Assembly: GCA_937894165.1 (NCBI GenBank) | Contig: CALCSX010000225.1 | Span: 1 to 9,017, forward strand | Reading direction: 5' to 3' | Length of the DNA stretch: 9,017 nt | DNA from: an uncultured Saprospiraceae bacterium | GTDB taxonomy: Bacteria > Bacteroidota > Bacteroidia > Chitinophagales > Saprospiraceae | Part shown: piece by piece, positions 7,874 through 9,017 of the stretch | Layout of the letters: each line of letters begins with the position of its first letter | Numbering within the stretch: position 1 is the first letter of the stretch | The notes under the pieces: generated by a model | Told to the model about the DNA's origin: nothing | The model's input: only the letters and a program-made list of their open reading frames with translations | The model's database searches: none | Translations under genes and position numbers: made by a program

Positions 7874-7881
7874 CAAAGTTA
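7874..7881 (-). promoter_or_regulatory. -7 promoter element of pcrA-queG (TAACTTTG)
   Basis: Read on the minus strand this is TAACTTTG, a perfect match to the Bacteroidota TAnnTTTG element, lying 22 bp upstream of the TTG start codon of pcrA. Transcription would begin near 7867, giving a leader of only about 15 nt. A good TTTG at -33 is not evident, so the upstream half is weak. Confidence 0.5.
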
Positions 7882-7961
7882 CAGAAAAAGGCCAGCAATA
7901 AGGAACGATCTAAAAAACTATTCCGTTCCATTTCCGAAAGCAATTTTCATGATTATCACAA

Positions 7962-8123
7962 TTTTTATTTGGGCGTATCCTTCCCATCTCCACTTTTAGG
8001 AGGTGGAGATAGGAAGGTCACTGCCCTCTAAGGTTCCGTCTCTCCGTTTCTCTGCGAGACCGCCATTTGGGATGGCGCTTGCCGGGCAGTTTACGCGAGA
8101 TCCTAAAACCAAAAAAATAAAAA
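7962..8123. ncRNA. GC-rich multi-stem structured element (possible RNA or structured repeat)
   Basis: Nested complementary segments are visible: an outer AT stem TTTTTATTT (7962-7970) with AAATAAAAA (8115-8123); GCGT (7973-7976) with ACGC (8093-8096); a 15-bp hairpin with one mismatch (7979-7993 with 8003-8017, 9-nt loop); ACTGCCC (8020-8026) with GGGCAGT (8084-8090), enclosing two further hairpins, GTCTC/GAGAC (8038-8042, 8056-8060) and CGCCAT/ATGGCG (8061-8066, 8072-8077). The arrangement is non-overlapping and forms a coherent branched fold in an otherwise AT-rich spacer. It recalls GGGCGT-starting palindromic elements scattered in Bacteroidota intergenic regions, but that is from memory. 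Whether it is transcribed, and on which strand, is not shown; it may be a repeat element and not an RNA gene. Confidence 0.5.
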
Positions 8124-8290
8124 GAACTAAACTATTCCTCTTGCAGACTTAAAACATTAAACTATAGAAGCTAGATAAACAAAATAAAATAATTTTTAAT
8201 TCCTTTAAAATGCGCTTTTATTTTAAATTATTTTAAATTTCATTTATTTCGCAATGTAATAATTAAAAATGCCATCATTTATTGGGATTT

Positions 8291-8327
8291 TTGACAACAT
8301 AATTCACATAAAACTATTATATTGTTG
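8291..8327 (+). promoter_or_regulatory. Possible protease promoter lying upstream of the MITE-like insertion
   Basis: TTGACA at 8291-8296 followed by TATTAT at 8315-8320 (18-bp spacing) and, overlapping, TATTGTTG at 8320-8327 (7/8 match to TAnnTTTG). If either is used, the insertion at 8343-8503 would lie inside the 5' leader of the protease mRNA. Weak call in such AT-rich DNA. Confidence 0.2.
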
Positions 8328-8333
8328 ATTCTT

Positions 8334-8342
8334 AAAAATCAA
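8334..8342 (+). repeat. Left target-site duplication AAAAATCAA
   Basis: Nine-base direct repeat directly abutting the left inverted terminus of the 8343-8503 element, identical to 8504-8512. Confidence 0.8.
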
Positions 8343-8503
8343 GTAACTACTAAGGTAGATGCTTTCGGAGATAAAAGTAAATTATTTTTCGTCAGACGAG
8401 ACTGCTTTTTGCGTTAATAGCAGCGCTATTGACACAAAAAGAGACGAAGGATCACGGAAAATAAAAAATTTTAGATCGAAATTGATCGTGCCTGAGTAGT
8501 TAC
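8343..8503. mobile_element. 161-bp fold-back MITE-like element without a transposase
   Basis: The ends are perfect 9-bp inverted repeats, GTAACTACT (8343-8351) and AGTAGTTAC (8495-8503), extending to 11/13 matches, and directly outside lie identical 9-bp direct repeats AAAAATCAA. The centre (8423) is the 3-nt loop of a 17-bp hairpin with 15/17 complementary positions (8405-8421 with 8425-8441); each arm is exactly 79 nt. Ungapped comparison of the two arms gives blocks of high similarity at the ends (11/13), at 8383-8392 versus 8454-8463 (9/10) and at the centre, so the whole element is one long imperfect palindrome. It has no coding capacity and must have been moved in trans. Ends starting GTAA are known from IS66-type elements, but those duplicate 8 bp, not 9, so the parent family is left open. 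It is 32 bp from the protease ATG. Confidence 0.8.
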
Positions 8504-8512
8504 AAAAATCAA
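8504..8512 (+). repeat. Right target-site duplication AAAAATCAA
   Basis: Nine-base direct repeat directly abutting the right inverted terminus of the 8343-8503 element, identical to 8334-8342. Confidence 0.8.
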
Positions 8513-8535
8513 ATAACATCTATACTTATTAAATC

Positions 8536-9017
8536 ATGAAGTGCAACATCAAAATACTCATTCTTCGGCAATTGTTTGTATTGCTGATTCTTACCAATTC
8601 TTTTCCTCTATTATTTGGCCAAATTTCAGAAGAGAGAATGGCCGAATTAATGCCGGGAACTAAAATTGAACGGTTGAAAGAATTAGCCGGCGGCTATGAA
8701 CGTGAGTTCATAGAACGAAAGAGAGTCGCTGAAGCGAGGGCTATAAGAGAAGGATGGCCTTTAAGAAAGGAACTTGAAGACGGGACAATATATGAGATAG
8801 TCGGCTTTGAAGGAAATATGCCCGAATATTTAATTACAACGAATAACATCGCCGCTCAAACACTTTCAACTAATCTTGTTTATCCTGATGGGGGTTTTGA
8901 TTACAACTTGACAGGTAAAGGATTATTCGTAGGAGAATGGGACGGTGGAGCTGTCCTACTTTCTCATGATGAATTTGGTGGGAGAGCTATACAAATAGAT
9001 GGTGCGGGAAGCATTAG
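8536..9017 (+). CDS. Secreted subtilisin-family (S8) serine protease, N-terminal part, cut by window edge
   Basis: I translated 160 complete codons from the ATG at 8536 without a stop, continuing beyond the window. Residues 1-29 form a signal peptide (hydrophobic stretch about 12-27, ending FGQ). A charged helical pro-region (31-85) follows, then YLITTNNIAAQTLSTNLVYPDGG and LTGKGLFVGEWDGGAVLLSHDEF. The last block is the S8 catalytic-aspartate motif: D136 in EWDGG, followed by SHDEFGGRAIQIDG. The catalytic His and Ser blocks lie beyond the edge, so an intact active site cannot be confirmed. Such Bacteroidota proteases are usually exported and often carry a type IX secretion C-terminal domain, which also could not be checked. 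Two close in-frame ATGs (codons 35, 39) would remove the signal peptide, so the first ATG is preferred. A MITE-like element ends 33 bp upstream of the start codon and may affect expression. Confidence 0.85.
   Translation, partial: MKCNIKILILRQLFVLLILTNSFPLLFGQISEERMAELMPGTKIERLKELAGGYEREFIERKRVAEARAIREGWPLRKELEDGTIYEIVGFEGNMPEYLITTNNIAAQTLSTNLVYPDGGFDYNLTGKGLFVGEWDGGAVLLSHDEFGGRAIQIDGAGSI

Larger units (their letters stand above)
7853..8535. other. 683-bp non-coding region between pcrA and the S8 protease gene
   Basis: No reading frame of credible length or composition is present on either strand. The region holds, from left to right, the pcrA promoter element, a short inverted repeat (GGAACG 7902-7907 / CGTTCC 7924-7929), a GC-rich structured element (about 7962-8123), a very AT-rich stretch without recognisable features (8124-8290), a possible upstream promoter for the protease, and a 161-bp MITE-like insertion. 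Confidence 0.75.

Noticed and set aside
7949..7999. Small reading frame starting ATG at 7949
   Set aside because: It stops after 16 codons and runs into the structured GC-rich element; no evidence for translation.
8405..8441. Stand-alone rho-independent terminator
   Set aside because: The hairpin is the exact centre of the MITE-like element and is explained by its fold-back symmetry; no T run follows on the plus strand after the right arm.

Overview
The window looks like a chromosomal segment from a member of the Bacteroidota, probably of the Cytophagales type. Supporting signs are: AT-rich intergenic DNA with almost no Shine-Dalgarno sequences; a perfect TAnnTTTG promoter element ahead of the helicase gene and a 7/8 match ahead of the outer-membrane gene; signal peptides ending in A-Q or G-Q; and several protein families typical of this phylum (a DUF7033-like polysaccharide deacetylase, a beta-barrel-like protein next to lipA, and a secreted S8 protease). 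This placement rests on motif recognition, not on a database search.

Layout from left to right. At 1-1277 (minus) is a polysaccharide-deacetylase-like protein whose C-terminal end runs off the left edge. It is divergent from a two-gene plus-strand unit: a secreted, barrel-like protein (1445-2218) and lipoyl synthase lipA (2243-3118). The lipA unit converges on a DinB-like metalloenzyme-fold gene (3432-3968, minus), and the 313 bp between them hold a short array of palindromic hairpins. The DinB-like gene is divergent from a small four-helix membrane protein gene (4082-4564, plus). That gene in turn converges on the probable operon pcrA-queG (7852 down to 4585, minus). The last 683 bp intergenic region separates pcrA from a secreted subtilisin-family protease gene (from 8536, plus), which is cut by the right edge.

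The genes are mostly housekeeping or surface functions: lipoate cofactor synthesis, queuosine tRNA modification, DNA repair helicase, and envelope or secreted proteins. They do not form one pathway and I see no defence or biosynthetic cluster. The noteworthy content is non-coding. (i) A 161-bp transposase-less, fold-back, MITE-like element at 8343-8503 has perfect 9-bp terminal inverted repeats and perfect 9-bp flanking direct repeats, and sits 32 bp upstream of the protease start codon. (ii) A GC-rich, multi-stem structured element lies at about 7962-8123. (iii) Three near-identical 17-bp hairpins, plus two degenerate relatives, are spaced 34-40 bp apart between lipA and the DinB-like gene. 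All four minus-strand genes also appear to start on GTG or TTG, because no ATG is available in frame before their conserved N-termini.
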